A DNA stretch of 52,500 nucleotides from Symbiodinium natans (GCA_905221605.1 CAJNDS010002493.1:5001-57500), one strand, 5' to 3'. Shown: positions 38,000-48,257, numbered from the stretch's first letter. Made by a program: numbers and translations. The notes: generated by a model not told the origin, from the letters alone.

Positions 38000-39540
38000 A
38001 TTGGGGGGTCCTATTTGGGGGTCTACATTGGGGGTCCCCTATTTTCGTAAACTTCCATATAAAGAGGGACCACGTAACGTTTCCTTAGTAGCTGAGTGAG
38101 CACACTTTACACTATTTTGGATACTATAATCCCCTATAGAACTGAAGGTGTATACTTTTTTGGGGCTTATGAACTCAGCAACTAAGTTTATATACGTGGT
38201 TTTTCACGTGCAGTTCGCCCGAGAAATGCGCTGAGGTGCTTCTGAGGGCTCCTACCCACACAATGTAGCCAAAAGCCCATGAAGGGCAGAGGGATATGAA
38301 GGGCGGTTTAGGGTTTAGGGTTTAGGGTTTAGGCTTTAGGGTTTCGGGTTCAGGGTTTAGGGTTTAGGCCACCAAACCCACCACGAGCCCCAAAAGCCCA
38401 CACCCCAAACCAAAATCTTAAACCCAAAACCCTACACAAGACTTATTCCCAATTCCCTACCTAACATCCGAAACACCTCGAAACCCTAAAGCCCAAAAAT
38501 TTGATTCATAAACCCAAAACCATACCCAAAACTTATTCCCAGTTCCGTACCCAACCCTGAAAACCCTCAAAACCCTAAACCCTAAACCCTAACGCTGAAA
38601 AAACGCCCTACGCCTCGCCTTGTGTCGTCTTCTCTTTGAGGCCCTTTCGTCTGGCATCGCAGCCGCATGCAGGCAACACGCCACGAGTAAATGCAGGTCG
38701 TCACGAAGTCGTAGAGTCGTAGAGTTTAAAGGACTTGGGTGCTTTTGCTTGCGGTGTGGGCTAGGTGCAAGAGAGATCTCTGGCGTGTCCCGTAGAAGGA
38801 TGCATTCGCTTTAGGTAACATCAAAGTGCTGCAAGAAGCCAGGGCTCGTGTAACCTAGGAAGAACTTGCACTCTCTGCATGTTTGGGCTCCTCTTGCATC
38901 AAGGGTTCCCCTACTACAACCCTACTCTTTCTAGGTTCCCCCCAGAATTAAGCCTATTTAGGGATAATTCAGCCTAGTTAAGGCTATTAACGGGTGAACC
39001 TAGGGTGAGTAGTATACAGCGGGGTAGTGGGGGAAGCCATGATTGCAATGTGCATCTGCCGCCGGCGGCTAGACCTACAGTACTGAGAGCCAACGCCACG
39101 CCACCGGGCCCTTGCCACTAAGGTTTAGGATTTAGGGTTTAGGGTTTAGGGTTTAGGGTTTAGGGTTTCGGGTTTAGGGCTTAGGGTTAGGGTTTAGGGT
39201 TTAGGGTCGTCTAGGCTCTGAAGCCACACTCTAGCAGCCGATGATCGAAGAACACTGGTGTAGGGTTCAGGGTTTAGGGTTTAGGGTTTAGGGTTTAGGG
39301 TTTAGGGTTTAGGGTTTAGGGTTTAGGGTTTAGGGTTTAGGGTTTAGGGTTTAGGGTTTAGGGTTTAGGGTTTAGGGTTTAATTCTGTGTCCCGAGTCCC
39401 AAGCAGAAGCTTCTGAGTCGAGTGTACCCCCTAAACCCGAACCTACACTCTGTATTAACCGTATTAAACCTACCACATATCTTACGTATCTGAAGTATCT
39501 TAAGTATGTCAAGTATACTCTAGGTATACTACTTATATCC
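38000..39540. other. Elements, telomeric tracts and unassigned sequence
   Basis: Contains a type-F copy (38000-38065) and TTTAGGG/CCCTAAA tracts (38305-38370, 39120-39205, 39255-39380). A plus-strand open segment at 38600-38814 reads ALSSGIAAACRQHATSK and is unassigned. A type-H element at 38893-39043 has CATCAAGGGTTCCCCTACTAC and GGGGTAGTGGGGGAAGCCATGAT as ends; its second copy is at 46665-46815. AAGTAT/ACTTAT words occur at 39480-39540. Confidence 0.5.
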
Positions 39541-39903
39541 GTATAAATTTTCTTGATTGCCTAGCCTAACCCTAAAACCCTATGTAGGGGCTTGGCGCCC
39601 AACGCTAATACCTGGAAGCCCTCTGCAACTCCATTTCTTGCCATTCCGCTGCACGCTTCAGCGCATTCTGTGCGGAAGTCTAGAGTCTCATTCATATGCC
39701 CTAAGGGTTAGAAAAGAATTTGAAACGCAGGGCCACAGATGTGGGTCCACCAGCGCTGGCTTCGGTCACACGACAGGACTTCGGGGAAGCTGCAGCGCAG
39801 TGGTGTACTCTGGGCCCTAAGGGACCGCAACAGCTAAAGGGCCATTCCTCTGCCGCAGCCGATGCTAAAAGCCCTGCACCGGAAAAGGCTCCGAACGGCC
39901 CAG

Positions 39904-40223
39904 GTTCCTGTTGCGGTCCTTCAGCCCCGGTGAGATTCTCATGAGCTGTACGGGGAAACGCCGACCTTGGGGTAGTCGCCTTGTCGACCTGAGCAAGAAA
40001 AGGACGACTCTGTGGCGTGTTGAGGGTTGAGGGTTCAGTGTTTGGGTTTAGGGCTTAGGGTTTATGGTTTGGTGGCCTCGGTTAGTATGTTTGGGTTGTG
40101 GGTTTGCAGCTGTCAATGCAAGAAGTGGACGACTTGCGCATCGGACCTCCTACGAGCCACATCTCTGGGCACTTTTCGCGCTCTGGAAACGTGCAACAAG
40201 AATCGCAACACTGCCTCTCCTGA
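39904..40223 (+). CDS. Unidentified gene, last two exons
   Basis: Plus-strand exon 39904 to about 40014 reads FLLRSFSPGEILMSCTGK, then RRPWGSRLVDLSKKRTTL, after GGCCCAG|G. The second segment, from about 40110 or 40123, reads VDDLRIGPPTSHISGHFS, then RSGNVQQESQHCLS, and ends in TGA at 40223. The intron between them is short and telomere-like. The exact donor (GC or GT) and acceptor are not fixed; one pairing (TGG C|GT with AG|AA GTG) keeps the frame. Sequence upstream at 39726-39900 is open in several frames. Confidence 0.5.
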
Positions 40224-40261
40224 ACCCCTAAATCCTAAACTGTAAAACCCCCCTCAACCTG

Positions 40262-40366
40262 ATACTATACCCCAGCAACCATATTACAAAACAGGTACCC
40301 TTGTTGGTTACTTTATAAGGGAACCATGGACAAAAAACAGGGTAGAGGGTACCACTGGGCTACCAA
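40262..40366. mobile_element. Type-B element
   Basis: CCCCAGCAACCATATTAC at the left and GGTACCACTGGGCTACC at the right, with GGTTACTTTATAAGGGAACC inside. A CA-repeat follows at 40379-40398. Confidence 0.7.
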
Positions 40367-40439
40367 ATCAAAGCACCACACACACACACACACACACACC
40401 CTGCACCCTACACCCTACAGCCTGGACCCTACACCCTCC

Positions 40440-40553
40440 TAAACCCTAAACCCTAAACCCTAAACCCTAAACCCTAAACCCTAAACCCTAAACCCTAAAC
40501 CCTAAACCCTAAACCCTGAACCCTGAACCCTGAACCCTAAACCCTAAACCCTA
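40440..40553 (-). repeat. CCCTAAA array
   Basis: Sixteen heptamers including three CCCTGAA units. Lies just downstream (minus-strand sense) of the exon 40569-40644. Confidence 0.9.
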
Positions 40554-40568
40554 AACACAACCCAACGC

Positions 40569-41727
40569 CCGTCTTGGCACCCAGGCCAGCGCCAAAGGCT
40601 ACGGCTGCCGCCTTCATGATCTGCTTGGCCAAGGACTCTGGCTCCTGGAGTTTAGGAAGTTTTGGGTTTAGGGGTTAGGGTTTAGGGTTTAGGGTTTGGG
40701 GCTTGGGGCTTGGGGCTTGGGGCTTGGGGCTTGGGGCTTGGGGCTTGGGGCTTGGGGCTTGGGGCTTGGGGCTTGGGGCTTGGGGTTTGGGGTGTGGGGT
40801 TTGGGGTGTGGGGTTTGGGGTTTGGGGTTTGGGAAGGTTAGGGTTTGGGGTTGGGGGCTTGGGGTTGGGGTTTCGGGGCTTTCGGGGGTTTCGGGGCTGT
40901 TAGGGGCTTTCGAGGCTTTAGGAGCATTAGGGGCTATAGGGTCTTTCGGCGTTTTAGGAGCTTTAAGGACTTCATTTAGGGGCTTTGCGGGGCTTCATTT
41001 AAGGGCTTTAGGGTCTCTATTTAAGGGCTTTGTTTAGGGGCTCGGCGTTTTCGGTGCTCAGGGCTTTTCGGGTTTTAGGCTTTGGGCTCAAAGGGCTCGC
41101 GGCGGCTAGGCCTTAGGGCGTGGAAAGCAGGCCTTTTTGCATTTGGAGGTCTAAACGCAAACCCTGCACCCTGAACCCTAAACCATAAACCAAACCCTAA
41201 ACCCTAAACCTGAAACCGCATACCCCAAACCCTAAACCAAACCCTAGACCCCAAAGCCTTAAACCCCACACCCCGGACCCTTGAATCCCAAACCCTAAAC
41301 CCCAAACATTAAACCCACACTCCAAACCCTAAACCCCAAACCCTAAACCCCAAACCCTAAACCCAAACCCCAAACCCCAAACCCTAAACCCAAACCCGAA
41401 ACCCTGAACTCTAAACAAACCCTAGACCCCAAACGCCTGAGCAATATACCACAAACCAACCCTAGACCCCAAACCCTAAACCCTGAACACTATACCACAA
41501 ACCCCAAACCCCAAACCCCAAACCTCAAGCCCGAAACCACAAACCCCTAACCCTAAGCCCCAAACCCTAAACCCGAAACCCTAGACCCAAACCCCAAACC
41601 CTAAACCCCAAACCCTAAACCCCAAACCCTAAACCCCAAACCCCAAACTGGGGGCCTTGAGGCCCTTCACCGCCACAAGCTGGCCCCGGAGGCTGCCAGA
41701 GCGGTCAAGGAAGTTGCTGAGCCAGGC
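40569..41727 (-). CDS. Unidentified gene, two phased exons
   Basis: Minus-strand exons 41727-41656 and 40644-40569. The first reads AWLSNFLDRSGSLRGQLV, then AVKGLK. The second reads EPESLAKQIMKAAAVAFG, then AGLGAKTG. Acceptors ACCAAG|GCC and CTCCAG|GAG, donors CAAG|GCCCCC and CGG|GCGTTG. The phase is 0 at the shared junction. The 1,011-nt intron is made of GGGGCTT units, G-rich sequence and a long block of CCCTAAA/CCCCAAA variants. No family recognised. Confidence 0.65.
40645..41655 (-). repeat. 1-kb intron of telomere-variant repeats (GC-AG)
   Basis: From the GCCCCC donor side it holds CCCTAAA/CCCCAAA heptamers (41155-41650), then G/T-rich GGGGCTTT-like sequence, then about thirteen GGGGCTT units (40698-40790), ending CTCCAG. 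The WGLGFGVWG frames across it are heptamer translations. Confidence 0.7.
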
Positions 41728-42462
41728 CTTGGTTTAGGATTTAGGGTTTAGGGTTTGGGGTTTGGGGTTTAGGGTTGAGGGTTTAGGGTTTAGGGTTTAG
41801 GGTTTGGGGTTTGAGTTTTAGGGTTCAGGGTCTCAGGGGTCTAAGGGTTTTGGGGTTTGGGGGTTGAGGGTTTGGGGTTTCGGGTTTGGGGCTTTGGGTT
41901 TAGGGTCCGGGCTTTAGGGTTTAAGATTTGGGGTTTAGGGTTTGGGGTTTCGGTTTTAGAGTTTACGGTATTCGAGTTTAGGGTTTTGGGGTTTAGGGTT
42001 TGGGGTTTGGAGCTTTGGGTTGTCGCACGGTTTTTAGTTTCGAGACCTCTCGGGTCACGAGTCAGTAAGCCAAGACCACCCGACATCTGCAACCCGAAAG
42101 GTTTAGACCTTAGGGATTTAGGTTTTTCCCCTCAACCCTAAAGCTTAAACCCTAAACCCTAAACCCTAAACGCCCAGGTCCCCAACCCCTATAGCCAATC
42201 AGGATGGGCCCTAGGCCCTAAACCCTTCGGATGTAGGAGTTCGGATCCAGGGACTATTTTTTACGGTTTAGGGTTTAGGGTTTGGGGTTTGGGGTTTTGG
42301 GTTTAGGGTTTAGGGTTTAGGGTTTAGGGTTTAGGGTTTAGGGTTGCCCCAAGGTCAGGATGCCCCAAGCGCTACAGCATGTGTGATATTGCAATTGGAA
42401 CCCTAAACCCTAAACCCTAAACCCTAAACCCCTAAACCCCCAAACCCCAATAAGGTCTCTAC

Positions 42463-42516
42463 TCACCCCAGCAAACTCTGCTGGGCTGGGCCGCGCACAA
42501 TCTGCTCCGCAGTGTC
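42463..42516 (-). CDS. Possible exon, unidentified
   Basis: After CCCTCAG, reads DTAEQIVRGPAQQSLLG on the minus strand and then meets GGGTGAGT, either a TGA stop or a canonical GTGAGT donor. The latter would be one of very few GT donors here. Confidence 0.5.
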   Translation of the reverse strand, partial: DTAEQIVRGPAQQSLLG

Positions 42517-42719
42517 CTGAGGGCGCTCAGTCTAGGGTTTCGGGTTTCGGGTTTAGGGTTTCGGGTTTAGGGAAATTTGCGGCACAAGACTCTCTCAAAC
42601 GCAATGAGAGAAATACAAAGTCGACCAAAGGCCTACCTTAGTCTCCATCTAGCACCATGTTCTGCTGTTGGGTAACCGACAGCTAGCCCTTAAGGCCTTA
42701 AGGCACATGTGCTTGGTAG

Positions 42720-42955
42720 ATACGGGGGTTTACGAAAATTTGGGACCCCTAATCTTGACCCCCAAATAGTAGGTTCCCTTACAATAAGGACCCAAATCAG
42801 GCATAAGGAACCCCTAATATTGTAAAGCCCCATATCTCCAGGGCTCAAAAACTTCGATATCGGGGCCTGAATAATTACAATAAGGTTTTGGGGGTCATTA
42901 CATTCTAGTTACAAAAAACCATACGGGAATATTATTAGTAGTTTATCTTAAACCC
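42720..42955. mobile_element. Type-F and type-L elements side by side
   Basis: Type F occupies about 42720-42805 (CCCCCAAATAGTAGGTTCCC). Type L follows at about 42870-42950, with AATAATTACAATAAGG and CCATACGGGAATATTATTAG. Type-L relatives lie at 34215-34310, 37050-37115 and 46165-46250. Confidence 0.6.
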
Positions 42956-43239
42956 TAAACCCTAAACCCTGAACCCTAAACCCTAAAGCCTAGACCCTAG
43001 ACCCTAAACCCTAAACTCTAAACCCTTCTGACCCCTCTACTATGACACACACGGATTCTCAAAGAAGAGCTTACAACACAAACCCGATGCTATGAACTGG
43101 TGGAGTACTCTCGGAGCCAGCTCCAGCGGTTAGGGTTTAGGGTTTAGGGTTTAGGGTTTAGGGTTTAGGGTTTAGGGTTTCGGGTTTTGGGGGTTTCGGG
43201 TTTAGGGTTTAGAGTTTCGGGATTAGGCTTAAGGAGGGG

Positions 43240-43314
43240 TCAGAAGACAACCAACTGAACGTCGGCCTCGCAGTACTCCTTGCTCTGCATGTCGTGCAGC
43301 TCGTCAAGCATGGC
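43240..43314 (-). CDS. Exon of an unidentified gene, possibly C-terminal
   Basis: After TTCAGAG, reads AMLDELHDMQSKEYCEAD, then VQLVVF and TGA. Alternatively TTCT|GACCCC is a GA donor. Directly upstream lies an inverted-repeat element (43325-43475) whose ends read CTCTAAGAGTAACTCAACAT and GTATGTTGAACATTTCTTAGAG, so the preceding intron is element-derived. A further minus-strand segment at about 43050-43120 reads APRVLHQFIASGLCCKLFF. Confidence 0.5.
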   Translation of the reverse strand, partial: AMLDELHDMQSKEYCEADVQLVVF

Positions 43315-43324
43315 CTCTGAACAT

Positions 43325-43475
43325 GAATCTCTAAGAGTAACTCAACATACCCCAAACCCATACCCCTTAACCCATAAAAGGAGAATAGAAGGAAGGATTT
43401 TACCACACCCCTTGCCCCTTAATTTCTTTTAAGGGGTATGCCCAAGGGGTATGTTGAACATTTCTTAGAGAAGTT
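43325..43475. mobile_element. Inverted-repeat element upstream of an exon
   Basis: Ends CTCTAAGAGTAACTCAACATACCCC and its inverted partner GGGGTATGTTGAACATTTCTTAGAG, with CCCCTT/AAGGGG inside. Single copy in this window. Confidence 0.65.
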
Positions 43476-44068
43476 CGCGGTTTAGGGTTTAGGGTTTAGG
43501 GTTTAGGGTTTAGGGTTTAGGCTTTGGGGTTTATGGTTGAGGGTTTAGAGTTTAGGGTTTAGGGTTTAGGGATTTGGGTTTAGGGTTCAGAGTTCAGGGG
43601 CCGGCGGGGGCTGGCCGCCATCATCCGCCACACTTGGCACCCGATGCTTTAGGGAACAGATCCGAACGGAGACCCACAAGAAGGGCCCGCTATCTAGATC
43701 AACCAGGGTTTTGGGTTTAGGGTTTAGGGTTTAGTGTTTAGGGTTTAGGGTTTAGGGATGTTTAGGGTTTAGGGCCATCAATCCCTCAATAGTGGTATAC
43801 AGACCGAGACCCAGGAGTAACCTAGAAATAAAAGCGTATCAGTTTCGGCGTTAGGGGGATTATAAGGGAACCCCAACCCTAAAAACGGGAAATAAGGGCC
43901 TACTCCGGGTCCTAGTAGCCCTAAACCCTAGACCCTAAAAAAAGGAAATAAGGGCCTACTCCGAATCCTAGAGAGTAATCATGGCGGGCCGCGCAAAGCT
44001 GTGGCGTAAAAAAGAAAATTTCGGATCCTCTATTCCCTTACGTTAAAAAGGGTTTAGGGTTTAGGGTT

Positions 44069-44204
44069 TGCTTGGAGGTTCATGTACTTACTACCAACTA
44101 TAACCAAACTTACAAATATACTTATAAGCCCCTTAAGTGCCCTAATCTGGCAATAAGTACAGTTCTAAGTACAATGGTCAATAAGCACCATGAACCTCCA
44201 AGTA
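44069..44204. mobile_element. Type-C palindromic element before an exon
   Basis: Arms CTTGGAGGTTCATGTACTTA and TAAGCACCATGAACCTCCAAG. The right end is followed within 12 bases by an open plus-strand segment. Confidence 0.75.
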
Positions 44205-44209
44205 CTTAC

Positions 44210-44330
44210 AGTGTCGTGTTATTCGCGCGCAAGATGCTGCACGAGACACACTACAAGCTGCCCCCGGCTTTCCACACAACACAAGCTTCAGTATTTGATA
44301 AACGGATACTACGGCGCACGCTCCTTTTTT
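44210..44330 (+). CDS. Possible exon, unidentified
   Basis: After ACTTACAG, the plus strand reads VVLFARKMLHETHYKLPP, then AFHTTQASVFDKRILRR, up to a T/G homopolymer stretch. An alternative frame from CCAAG is also open for 30 codons. The upstream intron would be a type-C element. Confidence 0.45.
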
Positions 44331-44527
44331 TTTGGGGGGGGAGGGGGGGGGGGGGGGGGGGGGCCTTCTGGGTGGCTGTTGGGGCGGCCTTTGGGTTTAG
44401 GGTTTAGGGTTTAGGCTTTAGGGTTTAGGGTTCAGGGTTCAGGGCTCAGGGTTTAGGTTTTAGGGTTTAGGGTTTAGGGTTTAATTAGGGTTTAATTAGG
44501 GTTTAGGGTTTAGGGTTTAGGGTTTAG

Positions 44528-44633
44528 CCTCACTTTTGCTTCGTGGCGACGGGACATGTCGCTGAAGAACGCAAGGCGCGGGCGGAGGAGTATCTTTGGA
44601 CTTCCCCATGCAAACGCAACTTCAAAGAGCCCG
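44528..44633 (+). CDS. Internal exon of an unidentified gene
   Basis: A 106-nt plus-strand exon between two telomeric arrays. It reads PHFCFVATGHVAEERKAR, then AEEYLWTSPCKRNFKEP, and ends at CCCG|GCCTGG (GC donor). The acceptor is a TTTAG supplied by the last heptamer of the TTTAGGG tract itself, so telomeric repeat would provide the splice acceptor. Confidence 0.5.
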
Positions 44634-44649
44634 GCCTGGCCTGGTCTGG

Positions 44650-44955
44650 GGTTTAGGGTTTAGGGTTTAGGGTTTAGGGTTTAGGGTTTAGGGTTTAGGG
44701 TTTAGGGTTTAGGGTTTAGGGTTTAGGGTTTAGGGTTTAGGGTGTAGGTTTTAGGGTTTAGGGTTTAGGGTTTAGGGTTTAGGGTTTCGGGTTTCGGGTT
44801 TCGGGTTTCGGGTTTGGGGTTTGGGGTTTAGGGTTTAGGGTTTCGGGTTTGGGGTTTGGGGTTTAGGGTTCAGGGTTTAGGATTAAGGGTATAGGGTATA
44901 GGGTTTAGGGTTGAGTGTTTAGGGTTTAGGGTCTACAAGGGTTTAGGGTTTAGGG
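44650..44955 (+). repeat. TTTAGGG array with variant blocks
   Basis: Fourteen perfect units, then TTTCGGG (four in a row), TTTGGGG and GTATAGG blocks. Confidence 0.88.
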
Positions 44956-45173
44956 CGGTTTCGTCGCTCTCTGCGGCTTGGAGTTTTGTGTCGTACTTCG
45001 GGTTTACTAGGGTTCATCACTTGGAAGCCATGACGGTGGCCACACGGGCCTAAATCTGTTCAATGCGCGGGGCGCATCAAGTGTGCAAGACTGCTCTCAA
45101 TTCGGCGTCTTCCTAGGAAACAGAAGGCTTTTTAAGCCTGAAAGTGCGAGAGATTGCCTAGTGCGCTTGCAGA

Positions 45174-46477
45174 TCAACGCGCACGTGCAAAGAGGATGTC
45201 TTCAGTGCGATCCGGAATGGGATCGGGCGACATGACGTAGCGCGTCAAAAGGAAGTACTCCTTCCAGCCATCGAAGGTGGAGCCCGTCTTCACGTAGGAC
45301 ACGGGCTCGCCCAGAATGTCGGTCGTGAATCGGAGCTTTGTGACTCCGTGCCAGGTGCTCGCAGCCTTAGCCTCAGCTACCTCGGCCCATTGCTCGGCCG
45401 AGCGCGTCCTCTCCACTTTGCTGATCTTGCGAAGCCTCACAGGCCACGCTCTATCGCTCTCGGAGATGCTACTTGGACTTGGAGGTTCATGGGGGGCCGG
45501 GTAGTTTAGAAGTAGGGTTATAAGTATGGCAACTATACTTATCACCCTGCTTAGGGCTCTTGCTTCTTGAAAGTACCCATGAACCTCCAAGTGCCGGTAT
45601 CCCTGCGTGCTATACGCAAAACGGGCAGCAAAGCAGCGACAACCGTGACAGCCGGCCTGTCGTGAGGCAGCTTGAGGAGCTTCTGAAAAGCCTCGCAGGT
45701 CGGCATCGAAAGCGGTCGAGATCACGAGCTCTTCAGACAAGGACGGCAAGTCGATGTCCCCAAATAGTAGGATTCTCTTATTATAAGGACCCCAAGGAGG
45801 TACCCCTCTTTTCGGAAACCCACATGTAACTCTATACGTCTGCATTGTTCCTCGCCTCCTCCCCTGGTCCAGCTGGCTGGCGACAGGTTGCCCGAAGCTG
45901 TGCGAAATTCTGCACCTCAGTTCACAAAAAACAACAGCCTCTAGCACCACAGGGTCCCTAAACCCTAAACCCTAAACCCTAAACCCTAAACCCTAAACCC
46001 TATGTTTCGGCCAAGCTGCTGACAGAAGCGGCGAAACATGCGCCAAGATCCTGGACAACAGGTAATAGGTTGGCACAAGCTCCCTGCGGACTGAGCACTC
46101 CCCTCCACACTCTGAGGCCCGGCAGAAAAAGTAAGGAGATGGGGGCCCACTCCGGGTCCTAATAGAGGGGCCTGAATGATTAGAACAGTTTTGGGGGTTA
46201 CTTCAGCATAATTACAAAGGGACCATAAGGGAATATTGTTTGTCATCATTCCTTAAACCCTGAACCCTAAACCCCAAACCCTAAACCCTAAAACACTAAA
46301 CCCTAAACCCTAAACCCTGAACCCTAAACCCCAAACCCTAAACCCTAAACCCTTCCGACCCCTCTAATCGATTCTCAGGATCTGTGAACCACGCACGGCA
46401 GTCTCATTGCCGCTGGGCGACTCACGGGGCAAGCTGCAGCTCGCAACCACCTCGATCCAGGCGCAGCTCTGAGGCAG
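45174..46477 (-). CDS. Unidentified multi-exon gene
   Basis: Minus-strand exons: 46477-46383 (CAWIEVVASCSLPRES, then PSGNETAVRGS); ~46112-46009 (ANLLPVVQDLGACFAA, then SVSSLA); then a frame from 45938 to a stop at 45174. The junction GCC|GAAACA to CTAGAG|GCT is GA-AG and phase-consistent. The long frame includes RISHSFGQPVASQLDQ, a type-F element read through in frame (45757-45835), ELVISTAFDADLRGF, a type-C element read through in frame (45477-45594), and a C-terminal part with STWHGVTKLRFTTDI and FDGWKEYFLLTRYV. The two elements are probably introns that happen to lack stops. No family recognised. Confidence 0.6.
45477..45594. mobile_element. Type-C element within an open reading frame
   Basis: CTTGGAGGTTCATGGG at one end and CATGAACCTCCAAG at the other bound a shortened palindrome. 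On the minus strand it contains no stop, so the reading frame runs straight through it. Confidence 0.75.
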
Positions 46478-46664
46478 ATCTAGGGTATAGGGTTTAGGGT
46501 TTAGGGTTTAGGGTTTAGGGTTTAGGGTTTAGGGTTCAGGAATCTGTTTGCTCAGGCTCAGGAATGTGAGCCCGTGTGCATGATCTCCTATGTGAGCATG
46601 CCGACAGCTACAGGCTGAGGCTCCAGACGAACTCGGCTTCTCGCGCATATCCTCCAAGACACCA

Positions 46665-46815
46665 CCATCAGGGGTTTCCCTACTACCCCCTTCTATACTA
46701 CCCCCCCCCCCCCCGCCCAGGTTCCGCCTGAATTCTCCCTAAATAGCCCTTAATAATGGGGGGAACCTAGGAGGGGGGGTAGTGTAGAGGAGGGGAGTAG
46801 GGGAACCCATGATGC
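46665..46815. mobile_element. Type-H inverted-repeat element
   Basis: ACCATCAGGGGTTTCCCTAC at the left pairs with GTAGGGGAACCCATGATG at the right, with CCTAAATAGCCCTTAATAAT inside. Same family as 38893-39043. A poly-C run has expanded inside it. Confidence 0.7.
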
Positions 46816-47092
46816 TGACACAGCCCACGCAGCCATGCCTTCCGGGTGCGTGCAGCTGAAGCCTGGGTTTAGGGTGTAGGGTTTAGGGTTTAGGGTTTTA
46901 GGGTTTAGGGTTTAGGGTTTAGGGTTCAGGGTTGAGAGTTCAGGGTTCAGGGTTCAGGGTTGAGAGTTTAGGGTTTAGGCTTTAACTTTAGGCTTTAGGG
47001 TTTGTGTGCTTCCGAGATTAGAGGCGGTACCTTATTGGGGTCCTTACTAATTATAAGGGAACCCCACTATTTAAGGGACTATATCCCTGACC

Positions 47093-47353
47093 ATGTCTGC
47101 ATGCAAGAGAACATGGACATGTGGCGTCATGCGGAGGCTGAGTGTCTGGCAAGCCGATGCAAAGCGATTGATGGCTGCTGCCCAGGCTTCCATCGGAAGC
47201 GAACGCGGCTGCCGACACAAGGGTGGCTACAGCAACGAAGCAAGAGAGCTAAACGCCCGTGCTCGAGCTCAGATCACCAGCTGCAGGGATGCGAAAGTCC
47301 ACAAGTCGCCCCCGCAAGCCAAAAGGATCAAGGGGGTCGCAGTGCTCAGATGA
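47093..47353 (+). CDS. Possible coding segment, unidentified
   Basis: A plus-strand open segment after a type-F element. It reads WQADAKRLMAAAQASIGS, then EARELNARARAQITSC, rich in A, R and K and ending in TGA. A second frame is also open across the region. Borders unknown. Confidence 0.4.
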   Translation: MSACKRTWTCGVMRRLSVWQADAKRLMAAAQASIGSERGCRHKGGYSNEARELNARARAQITSCRDAKVHKSPPQAKRIKGVAVLR

Positions 47354-47711
47354 GGTGGGCCTACCCTCAGCCCTATGCCCATGCGTATAACCCTCCTAAG
47401 TGCAAAAACCCCAAGCCCTAAACCAAAAACAAGAAAAACGCCCCAAGAAAGTATGACCCAAAGTCCGAAACCCCGAACCAAAGTTAGAATGTCACATGCC
47501 CCTGAGGCGAGAGCTCATCGCTACAGCCACTCAAACCAATGACAGCAACAACGGCGATGGCCCTTAAAACCCTCTGAAACATATTCCTGAATGTGATCCT
47601 CTTAAACCCAATACGGTAACACATAAAATGCCCATATGGCCTACCTAGCCCATGTACTGTAGCCCCTCTCCCGTGTCACCCAGGCGCCCCCCCCCCCCCC
47701 CCGCGCTGAGC

Positions 47712-47762
47712 CTTGACTCGCGCCTCATCGCGGGCAAGCTTCCCGTCCAGATCCATCAGGGC
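47712..47762 (-). CDS. 51-nt exon, unidentified
   Basis: After GGGGAG, reads ALMDLDGKLARDEARVK on the minus strand, with GCTCAG as GC donor. Seventeen codons in phase 0, the same length as the duplicated exons at 17.7 and 18.8 kb but without similarity. Bordered by poly-C and telomere-like sequence. Confidence 0.45.
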
Positions 47763-48257
47763 CTCCCCCCGTGTTGAGGGTTAAGGGTTTAGGCTCGAGG
47801 GTCTAGGGTTCCCGATACCCAGGAACCCTAAAACTCAAGGGCTTGAATGCTAAAAATCCAGGGCTTCAACCCTCAAGGGGGGGGGGGGGGGGTGTGAAAG
47901 GGGGAGCAACTTTGAACTCTAAACCCCAAACAAATTCTACTTTCACATCTTGCGACTTTGATGATGATAAGGGAAGGTCTGTCATGGTTCATGAAGAACG
48001 CACTCTAGGAGTTTACGAAAGTATACAAGGGACCCTGAATATAGACACCCAAATAGTAGAATTCCCTTATGATAAGGACCCCTCTATGGCTGTTGGAGCC
48101 AACTCAGTTGAGAAGGTCCTGACGTCCCTAAATCGTTGACTGTCATAGGTTTAGGATTTTGGGATATTTAGTTTGGGGTCATGAAGAAACCTGAAACCGC
48201 CCAAACCAAACAACAAACACCCCCGAAAACCCGAAACCCTGAACCCGCAACCCTCAC

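Noticed and set aside
39557-39944. Two overlapping plus-strand frames of 75-87 codons
   Set aside because: At least three frames including the minus strand are open and protein-like here. None could be tied to neighbouring exons by phase, so only the better-defined exon from 39904 is reported.
1-47900. Chromosome end or true telomere
   Set aside because: Heptamers occur in both orientations, in short tracts separated by unique exons throughout 47 kb. No terminal array lies at either window edge.
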